This document shows positions 1 through 5,844 of a stretch of 6,232 bases of DNA, in pieces (position 1 is the stretch's first letter; every line of letters starts with the position of its first letter). A program made the position numbers and the translations under genes. Origin of the DNA: Chitinispirillaceae bacterium (GTDB lineage Bacteria; Fibrobacterota; Chitinivibrionia; Chitinivibrionales; Chitinispirillaceae); the NCBI GenBank assembly GCA_016926315.1, contig JAFGOU010000244.1, positions 1-6,232 on the forward strand, read 5' to 3'. The notes below the pieces were generated by a model. The model worked only from the letters and a program-made list of their open reading frames with translations, was not told where the DNA came from and did not search any database.

Positions 1-388
1 GGACGCCGCCGGCCGACCTGACGCAGCGGACGCGGGCGCCGTCAAGCCGTATGCGGCGGAGGTTAACAGCGCGTTGCAGGAGCGTGGAAAGGTCGTACCG
101 TATGCGCACCCGTTCGACGGTCAGGCTGTCGCCGTATCCGCTGTCGCCTACAAGCGCCACGTTTCGCAGCACGATGCGGTCGACGATGTTGGTATGGAGC
201 GATCCGATGGTGACCCGGGCGGACAGCACGCCGGATACGGCCCGCTCGACCGCGGAAAGGGCGCGCCGCTGGACAGGAGGGAGCGAAATCGCGACAATGG
301 CGGCAACGATCGCCGTGAGGACGGACGCTCCCAAAACGGCGGCGACGACGACGACGCGGGAGAAACGTTTTCCGGGACGGCTGGCCAT
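1..388 (-). CDS. TamB/AsmA-like envelope protein, N-terminal fragment
   Basis: This reading frame stays open from an ATG at 388 to the window edge, giving the first 129 residues of a longer protein. Seen: a short basic N-terminus (MASRPGKRFSR), one hydrophobic segment at about residues 12-36, then a segment with the TamB/AsmA pattern: LPPVQRRAL, RVTIGSLHTNIVDRIVLRNVALV (about 58-80), then SLTVERVRIRYDLSTLL and RRIRLDGARV (about 88-120). Members of this family are anchored in the inner membrane by the N-terminal helix and form a long periplasmic beta-groove implicated in lipid transport or outer-membrane assembly. An in-frame TGA two codons upstream (392-394) makes this ATG the earliest possible start; GGTGA lies 3 nt before it as a weak ribosome site. 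It follows the Wza-like gene by about 100 bp on the same strand, so co-transcription is likely. TamB versus another AsmA-clan member cannot be decided without the C-terminus. Confidence 0.72.
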   Translation of the reverse strand, partial: MASRPGKRFSRVVVVAAVLGASVLTAIVAAIVAISLPPVQRRALSAVERAVSGVLSARVTIGSLHTNIVDRIVLRNVALVGDSGYGDSLTVERVRIRYDLSTLLQRAVNLRRIRLDGARVRCVRSAGGV

Positions 389-391
389 GGG

Positions 392-463
392 TCACCGTCT
401 GGAAAAAAGGCGAATCGCCGGAAGGTCCTGGTACGCGGCAACGGACATCGTGACGGCAATCAT
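392..463 (-). other. possible 23-codon upstream ORF before the TamB-like gene
   Basis: An ATG at 463 opens a 23-codon frame beginning MIAVTMSVAAYQD and ending at TGA 392-394. It is preceded at 7 nt by GGGAAAGG, a better-placed ribosome-site-like sequence than the one in front of the TamB-like ATG. The TGA is in the same frame as, and only 3 nt before, the TamB-like start at 388, so termination followed by re-initiation (translational coupling) is conceivable. No similarity is recognised and so short a frame can easily occur by chance. Confidence 0.2.
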
Positions 464-490
464 GGCACGGCCTTTCCCGGGATCGCGTCG

Positions 491-2149
491 CTATTTCAGG
501 GTGGCAAAAAGGCCCACGAGCAGGCCGAACATGCTGAGGGTGGCGCCCAGGATGGGGAGAACGATGGTGGTCAGTTTTTTATACTCCTGGGAGATGGGCA
601 CCACGATCAGGTCGCCGTCCTCAATGGTATCGCGGTTGAACACCTGGCGAACCTCCCCGTACTGGGCGACAAGATAGATGTTCGACTTGTCCGCTTTTTC
701 AGTCATGCCGCCCGCCAGCGCGATGTAATAAGACTTGTCTTTTCCCGCTTTGAAGGGATAGCCGCCCGGCATGGCGACATTGCCGCTGAGGTAGACCATT
801 TTTTCGGCACGCGGAATCACGATGTGGTCGTTGGGTTCGAGGAAAACGTCGGGATGGTCCTGTATCCTGATTATGGAATAATCCTTGGTGGAGGTCATGA
901 GACCAAGTGCCGATCCCAGCTCCGGCCGCACTTTCGCCAGCGGCTCACCGAACTCTGAGCTCTTGCCTTCCATGATGAACGGCGCGGAAGTACCGAACCG
1001 TGACCGTCTGACGATTGCCGCCTTATGCATGTTGGCATACGGGGTCGTTTCACCGGCCATGGCGATGAGCTCCTTCACGGGGGTGCCGGATTTGACAATA
1101 GGGTATGTTCCCGGCCGCTTCACCTCACCCTCGATTGACGCGAGCAACACCTCCGTGACGTTCCTTCTTGAGGGAATGGTGATGATATCCCCGTTGCGCA
1201 GTTCCCGTTCGGAGGACAGGGATAGCGTGAAGGTTTCCATGGCGATCGTACCGTTGTCGTGATATGTTTTCCGAAGGAGGAGGATGTTCGCGGTGTCGGT
1301 GTTCGTGTTGAGGGTAAACAGCGAAAGAAAGCGACCGGCACGTTCGGCGACGCGGAGCGGAACCCATCCGGTCATGGGGCCGCTGATCTCGCCGTGGATG
1401 AACACCCGGTCGGTGACCGGAGGAAGAAAAATTTCGTCTCCCGGGTAGACATAGGGGTTCTGAGAAAAGTCGTTTTTGTAAATAAACGAGAGAAGGTCGA
1501 ACCGGTCGGTGGTGTCCCGATTGCGTCGCATGACCGATCGGAGGTCGTTTTCGAGCATCAGTCCCCTGACGCTCGTTTCCTTGAACTCCCTGCTGGCCGC
1601 CCTGATGGCGTCCCAGATGCGCATGGTGCCGGGAAGTTCAAACGTTCCCGGATTGTTTACCGCTCCGCTTACGGAAACGGTCGCGGTCTTGACCCGATAC
1701 AGGGATACGTAGGGATCCGCCCCTTTTTTCATTGTTGCCTTGAAATACCCCGCGATAAGCGCCCTGGCTTCCCGCAGGTTTTTTCTGCCGATCGAAACGG
1801 TTCCCATCTGGGGAATAAAAAGATCGCCGCTTTGGTTGATCGTCGCATAGATAACCTTCGTGCTGCGGTCAAAAACGGAAATCATGAAAATATCACCGCC
1901 GCCGATACAATATGACTCGTCGTCGATCGAGTTGTCGATAAGCCCCCGGGCGGAATAGTCGGTTGAAGCCAGGTCGTTCTGTTTTGAAAGCGTGGTATAG
2001 TCCACACCGTCCGGATTTACCGGCGTCATGGGGTTTTGCTGCGTCGAAGGTGGTATCATGAAATTCTGGCCCGCTGCGCCGGCGGCAAGAAGGGCAACGC
2101 CAAAGGCCGACCGCAGGAAGCGTTCGATAGTGAACCTGGAAAACGTCAT
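491..2149 (-). CDS. Wza-like polysaccharide export protein with four SLBB units
   Basis: 552 residues. A signal peptide is visible (basic start, hydrophobic residues about 11-26, possible cleavage near GAAG-Q), with no lipobox cysteine. The polysaccharide-export domain spans about 78-155 (YCIGGGDIFMISVFD, then INQSGDLFIPQMGTVSI). Four SLBB-type units follow, each opening with a beta strand plus G-x-(V/I)-x-x-P-G-like motif and closing with a (G/N)D-x-I-x-x-P-like motif: about 157-242 (VSVSGAVNNPGTFELPG to YPGDEIFLP), 248-326 (VFIHGEISGPMTGWVPL to RNGDIITIP), 335-446 (ASIEGEVKRPGTYPI to EPNDHIVIP) and 451-518 (VYLSGNVAMPGGYPF to EDGDLIVVP). A hydrophobic C-terminal helix (about 527-549) could cross the outer membrane like the Wza C-terminal helix. 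The family forms the outer-membrane/periplasmic channel for capsule or exopolysaccharide. At 552 residues it is clearly longer than E. coli Wza (about 380), owing to the extra SLBB units. It pairs with the Wzz-like gene 14 bp upstream. Confidence 0.93.
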   Translation of the reverse strand: MTFSRFTIERFLRSAFGVALLAAGAAGQNFMIPPSTQQNPMTPVNPDGVDYTTLSKQNDLASTDYSARGLIDNSIDDESYCIGGGDIFMISVFDRSTKVIYATINQSGDLFIPQMGTVSIGRKNLREARALIAGYFKATMKKGADPYVSLYRVKTATVSVSGAVNNPGTFELPGTMRIWDAIRAASREFKETSVRGLMLENDLRSVMRRNRDTTDRFDLLSFIYKNDFSQNPYVYPGDEIFLPPVTDRVFIHGEISGPMTGWVPLRVAERAGRFLSLFTLNTNTDTANILLLRKTYHDNGTIAMETFTLSLSSERELRNGDIITIPSRRNVTEVLLASIEGEVKRPGTYPIVKSGTPVKELIAMAGETTPYANMHKAAIVRRSRFGTSAPFIMEGKSSEFGEPLAKVRPELGSALGLMTSTKDYSIIRIQDHPDVFLEPNDHIVIPRAEKMVYLSGNVAMPGGYPFKAGKDKSYYIALAGGMTEKADKSNIYLVAQYGEVRQVFNRDTIEDGDLIVVPISQEYKKLTTIVLPILGATLSMFGLLVGLFATLK

Positions 2150-2159
2150 TATCGGTCGT

Positions 2160-2165
2160 CTCCTT
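2160..2165 (-). promoter_or_regulatory. ribosome binding site of the Wza-like gene, overlapping the upstream stop
   Basis: The minus strand reads AAGGAG ten nucleotides before the ATG at 2149, and the TAA stop of the Wzz-like gene (2164-2166) overlaps it. This supports the chosen start and suggests translational coupling of the co-polymerase and exporter. Confidence 0.75.
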
Positions 2166-3330
2166 ATGAACCGTTTTTAACCGTCTGGATGAACTGCTGC
2201 ACCCGCTTGTTGCGGATGACTACGTTGTTGAAGTAGAACTGATACGAGAACAACAGAAAAATGAATCCGTGCTCGATGAGAAGTATAAACCCCATCAGAA
2301 AAAGACGTTTCGGCCGGGATTTGTATTCAGGCACGTAGGCCGGGTCGACGACCACCAAGGACGAAACGTCTTTTGCTTCCTGCATGCGCGCCTGCTCGAG
2401 TTCGCGTTCGAGCAGCAGTATGACCTCGGTCTGGACCTCGGTCTCCCGCAGCAAATTATTATACTGTGGAAGAAGGATTGACGAGACGCCGAGACTCGGG
2501 ATCACCGCCAGGGTGTTGTCGGATTCCATTTGTTTGAGTTTTTCGTTGTAGAGTCGCGCGGTCTTGCGGAGCTCCTCGATTTCGGGCAGGCCCTGCGCGA
2601 ACTCCCGTTCGAGCGCCTTTAACTTGAGCTCGTTGAAGATCGCTGCGGACTTCAGTTCGGCGTAGGACTTCAGCGACAACCGCATCTGCTCCGGAACCAC
2701 GTACGCCTTGTTGTCGATCTGGAACAATTCGAATTTTTTCTGCAGGCTGTCAAGCGTAATCTTATGATTCGCCAGTTGTTTTTCTATAAACTGGCGGTTG
2801 CGGAAGGCCCGGCTCATGGAAATCCGTTTGACCGTGGAATCGAGGAGGTGGAAAGCGTAGTCACACATCAGCTTGGCGGTATCGGGTGACGGGTGATAAC
2901 AGGTGATCGAACAGGAAAGGATCTTTTCGAATCCCATGCTCCCTTTCTCGATGGTATGGAGCGAGACATAAAACACGAGCTTGCGGAGCGCTAGTTCGAA
3001 CTTGTTGATGCTCTCGCTCAGTTTAAAAAGCTCGTATAAATCAAACTTCTCGATCATCCGCCGTTTAAGAGCCCGGGAGTTGAATATGACTTCTATCTGT
3101 TCGGTCAGGATGGCACCACCGGCAATCGACGGCAGGGCGATACCCATGATCGCCAGCGGAGATGCGGTTTCTCCGCTCGGCGGAAGAAAGGTGGTCTGTG
3201 CCCGGTACTCCTTTTTGGCAATAAACCACGCGAATATCCACGCCGCCAGAAAAACTACCGCAAAATTGATGATCAGGACGCGTTTTCGTTTCCAGAAAAA
3301 AAGCAGATACTGTTCCAGCATAAGCTCCAT
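2164..3330 (-). CDS. Wzz-type chain-length determinant / polysaccharide co-polymerase
   Basis: 388 residues with the topology of polysaccharide co-polymerases. A short cytoplasmic start (MELMLEQYLLFFWKRKR) leads into a first membrane helix at about 18-38, followed by the Wzz-like segment KKEYRAQTTFLPPSGE (39-54). A hydrophobic Gly/Ala/Pro/Ile stretch lies at about 57-76, and a long helical, coiled-coil-like periplasmic region at about 175-320. The proline-spaced motif DPAYVPEYKSRPKR (329-342) sits directly before the second membrane helix (about 343-365). The protein ends about 20 residues after that helix, so there is no fused BY-kinase domain of the Wzc type. The family sits in the inner membrane, governs polymer length and docks to Wza-like exporters; the next gene encodes one. 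The start at 3330 is the first possible in frame; a second ATG lies at 3321 (residue 4). No strong Shine-Dalgarno is visible for either. Confidence 0.9.
   Translation of the reverse strand: MELMLEQYLLFFWKRKRVLIINFAVVFLAAWIFAWFIAKKEYRAQTTFLPPSGETASPLAIMGIALPSIAGGAILTEQIEVIFNSRALKRRMIEKFDLYELFKLSESINKFELALRKLVFYVSLHTIEKGSMGFEKILSCSITCYHPSPDTAKLMCDYAFHLLDSTVKRISMSRAFRNRQFIEKQLANHKITLDSLQKKFELFQIDNKAYVVPEQMRLSLKSYAELKSAAIFNELKLKALEREFAQGLPEIEELRKTARLYNEKLKQMESDNTLAVIPSLGVSSILLPQYNNLLRETEVQTEVILLLERELEQARMQEAKDVSSLVVVDPAYVPEYKSRPKRLFLMGFILLIEHGFIFLLFSYQFYFNNVVIRNKRVQQFIQTVKNGS
2422..2444. repeat. 11-bp tandem direct repeat inside the Wzz-like gene
   Basis: GACCTCGGTCT occurs at 2422-2432 and again at 2434-2444 (12-bp period). 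On the coding strand it encodes part of a short TEV-Q-TEV peptide repeat (about residues 297-303) in the predicted coiled-coil region. The period is a multiple of three, so copy-number change would keep the frame. Confidence 0.6.
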
Positions 3331-3354
3331 CGGGGTAAAGGAATGACTGCATGG

Positions 3355-3383
3355 AAAATAGCTAACGGTCGAACCTGATAAAA
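3355..3383 (-). promoter_or_regulatory. weak candidate promoter of the wzz-wza-tamB-like operon
   Basis: On the minus strand a TATTTT (3355-3360) lies 24 nt before the ATG at 3330, the right distance for a short 5' leader. It matches the TATTTT near the panB and secreted-protein starts. The region upstream at 16-18 bp spacing (about 3378-3383) is T-rich but poorly matches TTGACA. A different pairing, TTGTTA (3403-3408) with TTTTAT (3378-3383) at 19 bp, is equally possible. The position between a terminator and the first operon gene is the main support. Confidence 0.3.
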
Positions 3384-3425
3384 AGCATTTTTACCCTGAT
3401 GGTAACAACTACGGAAAACATGGGG

Positions 3426-3451
3426 AAAAATTGGATCGCCGAAACCGATCC
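3426..3451 (-). terminator. Rho-independent terminator of panB
   Basis: Read on the minus strand, GGATCG (3451-3446), a 7-nt loop, and CGATCC (3438-3433) form a perfect 6-bp stem, followed at once by AATTTTT (3432-3426). It begins about 17 nt after the panB stop codon. The stem is short and only moderately GC-rich, so read-through into the Wzz-like gene is possible. The T-run is on the minus-strand side only, which fixes the direction. Confidence 0.6.
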
Positions 3452-3467
3452 CAGCCGGTACGGTATT

Positions 3468-4265
3468 TCAGGCCGGAGGACTCATGCCTGATTCGTGTTC
3501 CGGGCCGGGGAAACGCCTGGTCTCCACGTCCGCGGCATAGGCTTCGATTGCGCTGACCATGGTCTGGTGCGCCTCCGCGTAACGGCGCGCGTGCCTGAAA
3601 CGTCTTTGGGTTATTCCAAGAAGGTCGTTTATCACCAGCACCTGGCCGTCACACCGGTTCCCGGAGCCGATGCCAATGACCGGAATGGCAAGGTCGAACG
3701 CGATACTGCCGGCAACATCCTGCGCAACTTTTTCAGCGATAATCAGTTGTGCTCCTGCTTCCTGCAGGACACGTGCGGATTCCCTGAGTACCTGCGCCTC
3801 TTCAGCATTCTTTCCGAATACCTTTGGCCTGGGGCCGTGGATCTGCGGATTATAACCGATATGGCCGCAGACCGTAATGTCATGGCCTGCCAACGCTTCG
3901 ATGATTGGCGAGATCTCCTGCCACCCTTCTATTTTGACGCACTGCGCTCCTTTTTCAAGAAGCTTCCGGGTATTGGCGAGAGCGTCTTCCACATTTTCCG
4001 CGGCCCGGTATGGAAGATCGGCAAGAACAAACGCCTTTTGCACCGCGCGGCAGACCGCGGCGGTATGGTGGAGCATGTCGGCCATGGTAACCTCGCACTC
4101 CGAAGCGTACCCGAGCACATTGGTTCCCACGCTGTCGCCGACCAGGATCGCGTCGATGCCCGCCGTGTCCTCGGCCAGAGCCGTGGGAAAATCGTAGGCG
4201 GTCAACATGGTGATCGGAACCCGGTTTTTCTTTTTAATCCGGAGATCTTCGATCGTCTTTTTCAT
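3468..4265 (-). CDS. panB: 3-methyl-2-oxobutanoate hydroxymethyltransferase (ketopantoate hydroxymethyltransferase)
   Basis: PanB (EC 2.1.2.11) transfers a hydroxymethyl group from 5,10-methylene-THF to 2-oxoisovalerate, the first committed step to pantothenate and CoA, in the cytoplasm. With the ATG at 4265 it has 265 residues, normal for the family. Seen (ATG numbering): TAYD (22-25), VGDSVG with metal ligand D44, ADLPY with D83, VKIEG with K111 and E113, GHIGYNPQ (134-141), catalytic Glu in IIAEKVAQ (E178), and AIPVIGIGSGNRCDGQ (193-208). All key catalytic residues known for E. coli PanB are present. The usual KIEGG is KIEGW here, and GLTPQ is GYNPQ. A TTG at 4280 would add five residues; ATG is preferred because MKKTIEDLRIKKK resembles normal PanB starts. 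There is no Shine-Dalgarno before the ATG. No panC or panD lies in the window, and a terminator separates it from the polysaccharide genes. Confidence 0.96.
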   Translation of the reverse strand: MKKTIEDLRIKKKNRVPITMLTAYDFPTALAEDTAGIDAILVGDSVGTNVLGYASECEVTMADMLHHTAAVCRAVQKAFVLADLPYRAAENVEDALANTRKLLEKGAQCVKIEGWQEISPIIEALAGHDITVCGHIGYNPQIHGPRPKVFGKNAEEAQVLRESARVLQEAGAQLIIAEKVAQDVAGSIAFDLAIPVIGIGSGNRCDGQVLVINDLLGITQRRFRHARRYAEAHQTMVSAIEAYAADVETRRFPGPEHESGMSPPA

Positions 4266-4298
4266 GCGGTAAAAATACAATCAGCGTCAGGGCGTCAA
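4266..4298 (-). promoter_or_regulatory. candidate panB promoter, possibly giving a leaderless mRNA
   Basis: The minus strand has TTGACG (4298-4293, five of six matches to the -35 consensus) and TATTTT (4277-4272, four of six to the -10) with a 15-bp spacer, shorter than the usual 17. The -10 ends 6 nt before the ATG at 4265, so transcription would start at or next to the start codon. That agrees with the absence of a Shine-Dalgarno. The same TTGTATTTT plus 6-nt arrangement precedes the divergent gene. Confidence 0.42.
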
Positions 4299-4317
4299 TG
4301 CAGGAACATGGCGATCC

Positions 4318-4346
4318 TGGACCTCACCGGAAAAATCCGGTATACT
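4318..4346 (+). promoter_or_regulatory. candidate plus-strand promoter upstream of the secreted-protein gene
   Basis: TGGACC (4318-4323, four of six) and TATACT (4341-4346, five of six) are separated by 17 bp. A transcript would begin near 4353, leaving a leader of about 64 nt before the ATG at 4417. The spacer contains a perfect palindrome (4326-4341). Confidence 0.45.
4326..4341. repeat. 16-bp perfect inverted repeat, operator-like
   Basis: ACCGGA-AAAA-TCCGGT has 6-bp perfect arms around a 4-nt A-run. It fills most of the spacer of the candidate promoter and shares its last base with TATACT. The placement suits a repressor or activator operator; it has no following T-run on either strand that would make it a terminator. 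Confidence 0.5.
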
Positions 4347-4401
4347 GGTGATGAAAACCCCGTCCTTGTACCGGATTACTGAAACAAGGATACTTTCCCG
4401 G

Positions 4402-4416
4402 TTGTATTTTACGGCT
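4402..4416 (+). promoter_or_regulatory. TTGTATTTT start-proximal element of the secreted-protein gene
   Basis: TTGTATTTT (4402-4410) is followed by 6 nt (ACGGCT) and the ATG at 4417. The panB start has the same nonamer at the same distance. It may be the -10 region of a promoter making a leaderless transcript. The first triplet is also a possible in-frame TTG start; AAGGA (4386-4390) lies 11 nt before that TTG, so a TTG initiation is the competing reading. Confidence 0.35.
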
Positions 4417-5832
4417 ATGCGCAGATTGTTTGAAATGCTCCTCCTGTTTCTGGCTTTCCCTGCACCGGTACTTTATGCCGCCCCCGGCATCACCCAGAAC
4501 ACCGTCGATTCCCTGGTCGACCGGGCGTATTATGTACTGACCAGCGTTGACGATCCGGGAAGCGGGATGACCGGAGAGACGGCGGTCCGTTCGGCCCGGG
4601 CGATAGCGGTAAAACTCCGCGCCATGGCTGAAGGGGACCCGAACCGCGGGTATATTCTCGGGAAGGCGAAAGAACTGGAGGGCCAGATCTATCTGGAAGA
4701 GAGAGGCCTCCTGCTCGAAAAAGACCGGTTCCGTCAGAAGAGCGTCAACGATCTGATCGCCTCGTTCAATGCGGAGCTTGGCAGGAACAGGCCGTCATTC
4801 CGGCGGCTCAGGTCGTTTCAGGAGCAGATGGAAGCCGTCAAACCCGGAGCAGGGATCGATGTGGAAAAAGCAATCACAAAGCGCGGCCAGTCGCTTGGCC
4901 GGGAAATTCCGGCAGCCCTGCAGGCCGCGCTTGAAAAAGGCCGGCTTGACAGCGCGCGGTCCGAACTGGTGTATTGTGAAGTGAACCGGGACGATCTCGA
5001 CCTCTCGACCGCCAGGTACGCCGCGCTTGAAGCCAGGGTCTCGGCGCGGATGAATGACGATGACGAGCGCGCGCTTGTCAGGAAATCGCTCGACGGCCTT
5101 AAAGCGGCCCTGGCGAAAAACGACCTGGCCCTTGCACGCCGCGAAAACGGTTTCAGCGGACGCCGGATACGCTCCCTGCGCAGCCGTCTGGTCCCGTTCG
5201 AATGGAACCGGCTCAACAGCGAGTATGAATTACTATACCGGAAGCTCTCTTCAAGAGAGGATTCGCTCGTCGATGCCGCGCTTACCTTTCTGCGCAGGAA
5301 CGGACCGGCTGCGGCGGAACGGCAGCTTGATGCGATGAAAACCGCCGGCGTTTCACCGGAACGGATTGGAATGGTTGACCGGGCCATTCTCGAAACCGTC
5401 ATCAGGCAGAAAACGCTTGAAGCAGAAAGGGACACCTCGCTTCTGACCGCGGTTGATGATTCCGGCACTGCCGCTTTCGCGCTCGCCGATATGATCGCCA
5501 GTGCGAAAAAACGCGCGGCGGAGAAAAAGGACAGCGCAGCGGGCGCTTTTGCGTTGGCGTCGCGTTCAACGCACGTTAACGACGTGCGCAAGGACCGGCT
5601 GCGCATCGCCTACGAGCTGCAGCAGCTTCGCACCAGGGACAAAAAGATAACCGAGAAGGAGCAGGCGTTGCAGGAACTGGTGGACATCTACCGGTTCCTT
5701 GAGCTCCAGAAAACACAGGATGCGTATCAGAAGCTGATTTATGTAAAAACGCTGTTGAAGAACAATATCCCGCTCGAAGACTACGACAAGGTCACCGCGG
5801 CGGTGAAACAACAATACGAAAAAGGGAAATAA
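4417..5832 (+). CDS. secreted helical-repeat protein of unknown function
   Basis: Not recognised. From the ATG at 4417 it has 471 residues, starting with a clear Sec signal peptide: MRR, a hydrophobic core at about 5-19 and a cleavage site near LYA-APG (about 21). The frame extends up to GTG 4348/ATG 4351, but that would bury the signal peptide behind 22-23 residues, so 4417 is preferred. The mature protein is charged and almost wholly helical, with no membrane helix and one cysteine (187). Similar helical-hairpin segments recur: about 112-157, 168-212 (LQAALEKGRLDSARSEL then ALEARVSARM), 228-266 (LKAALAKNDLALARREN then LRSRLVPFE), 288-325 (LTFLRRNGPAAAERQL), and perhaps 421-465. The pattern, two helices with A-L-x-(K/R)-x-x-L-x-x-A-R, recalls degenerate TPR-like or helical scaffold proteins. 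It is expected in the periplasm or outside the cell, probably in a protein-protein role. The aldo/keto reductase follows after 12 bp. Confidence 0.82.
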   Translation: MRRLFEMLLLFLAFPAPVLYAAPGITQNTVDSLVDRAYYVLTSVDDPGSGMTGETAVRSARAIAVKLRAMAEGDPNRGYILGKAKELEGQIYLEERGLLLEKDRFRQKSVNDLIASFNAELGRNRPSFRRLRSFQEQMEAVKPGAGIDVEKAITKRGQSLGREIPAALQAALEKGRLDSARSELVYCEVNRDDLDLSTARYAALEARVSARMNDDDERALVRKSLDGLKAALAKNDLALARRENGFSGRRIRSLRSRLVPFEWNRLNSEYELLYRKLSSREDSLVDAALTFLRRNGPAAAERQLDAMKTAGVSPERIGMVDRAILETVIRQKTLEAERDTSLLTAVDDSGTAAFALADMIASAKKRAAEKKDSAAGAFALASRSTHVNDVRKDRLRIAYELQQLRTRDKKITEKEQALQELVDIYRFLELQKTQDAYQKLIYVKTLLKNNIPLEDYDKVTAAVKQQYEKGK

Positions 5833-5836
5833 GGGG
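5831..5836 (+). promoter_or_regulatory. ribosome binding site of the aldo/keto reductase gene
   Basis: AAGGGG lies 8 nt before the ATG at 5845 and overlaps the TAA stop (5830-5832) of the preceding gene. This supports both the start and co-translation. It contrasts with the missing site in front of the two divergent first genes. Confidence 0.65.
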
Positions 5837-5844
5837 TCAGCACC

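Noticed and set aside
320..360. GTC/GAC trinucleotide run near the TamB-like start
   Set aside because: It is only about four GTC codons encoding Val in the membrane anchor; too short to count as a meaningful repeat.
63..459. Two minus-strand frames (63-395 and 148-459) in the TamB-like region
   Set aside because: Both give arginine/proline/serine-rich translations typical of shadow frames. The third minus frame, open to the window edge from 388, has the TamB-like membrane anchor and motifs.
74..958. 294-codon plus-strand frame opposite the Wza-like and TamB-like genes
   Set aside because: It lies antisense to two genes with clear family motifs; the product is low-complexity (G/D/H/R-rich) and resembles no family. 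Long antisense frames are expected in GC-rich DNA.
1259..1915. 218-codon plus-strand frame opposite the Wza-like gene
   Set aside because: It is antisense to the SLBB repeats and has no ribosome site or recognised motif.
4326..4341. Palindrome as a terminator hairpin
   Set aside because: No T-run follows it on either strand, and it lies between the starts of two divergent genes, where no transcript needs to end.
3495..4382. 295-codon plus-strand frame opposite panB
   Set aside because: It is fully antisense to panB, whose catalytic motifs are intact, and its product has no recognisable domain.
4348..4416. Longer start (GTG 4348 or ATG 4351) for the secreted protein
   Set aside because: It would put 22-23 residues before an otherwise standard signal peptide, has no Shine-Dalgarno, and would start essentially at the -10 of the candidate promoter.
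4818..5606. 262-codon minus-strand frame inside the secreted-protein gene
   Set aside because: The product is serine/alanine/arginine-rich shadow sequence; the sense frame has a signal peptide, good spacing to the next gene and consistent helical character.
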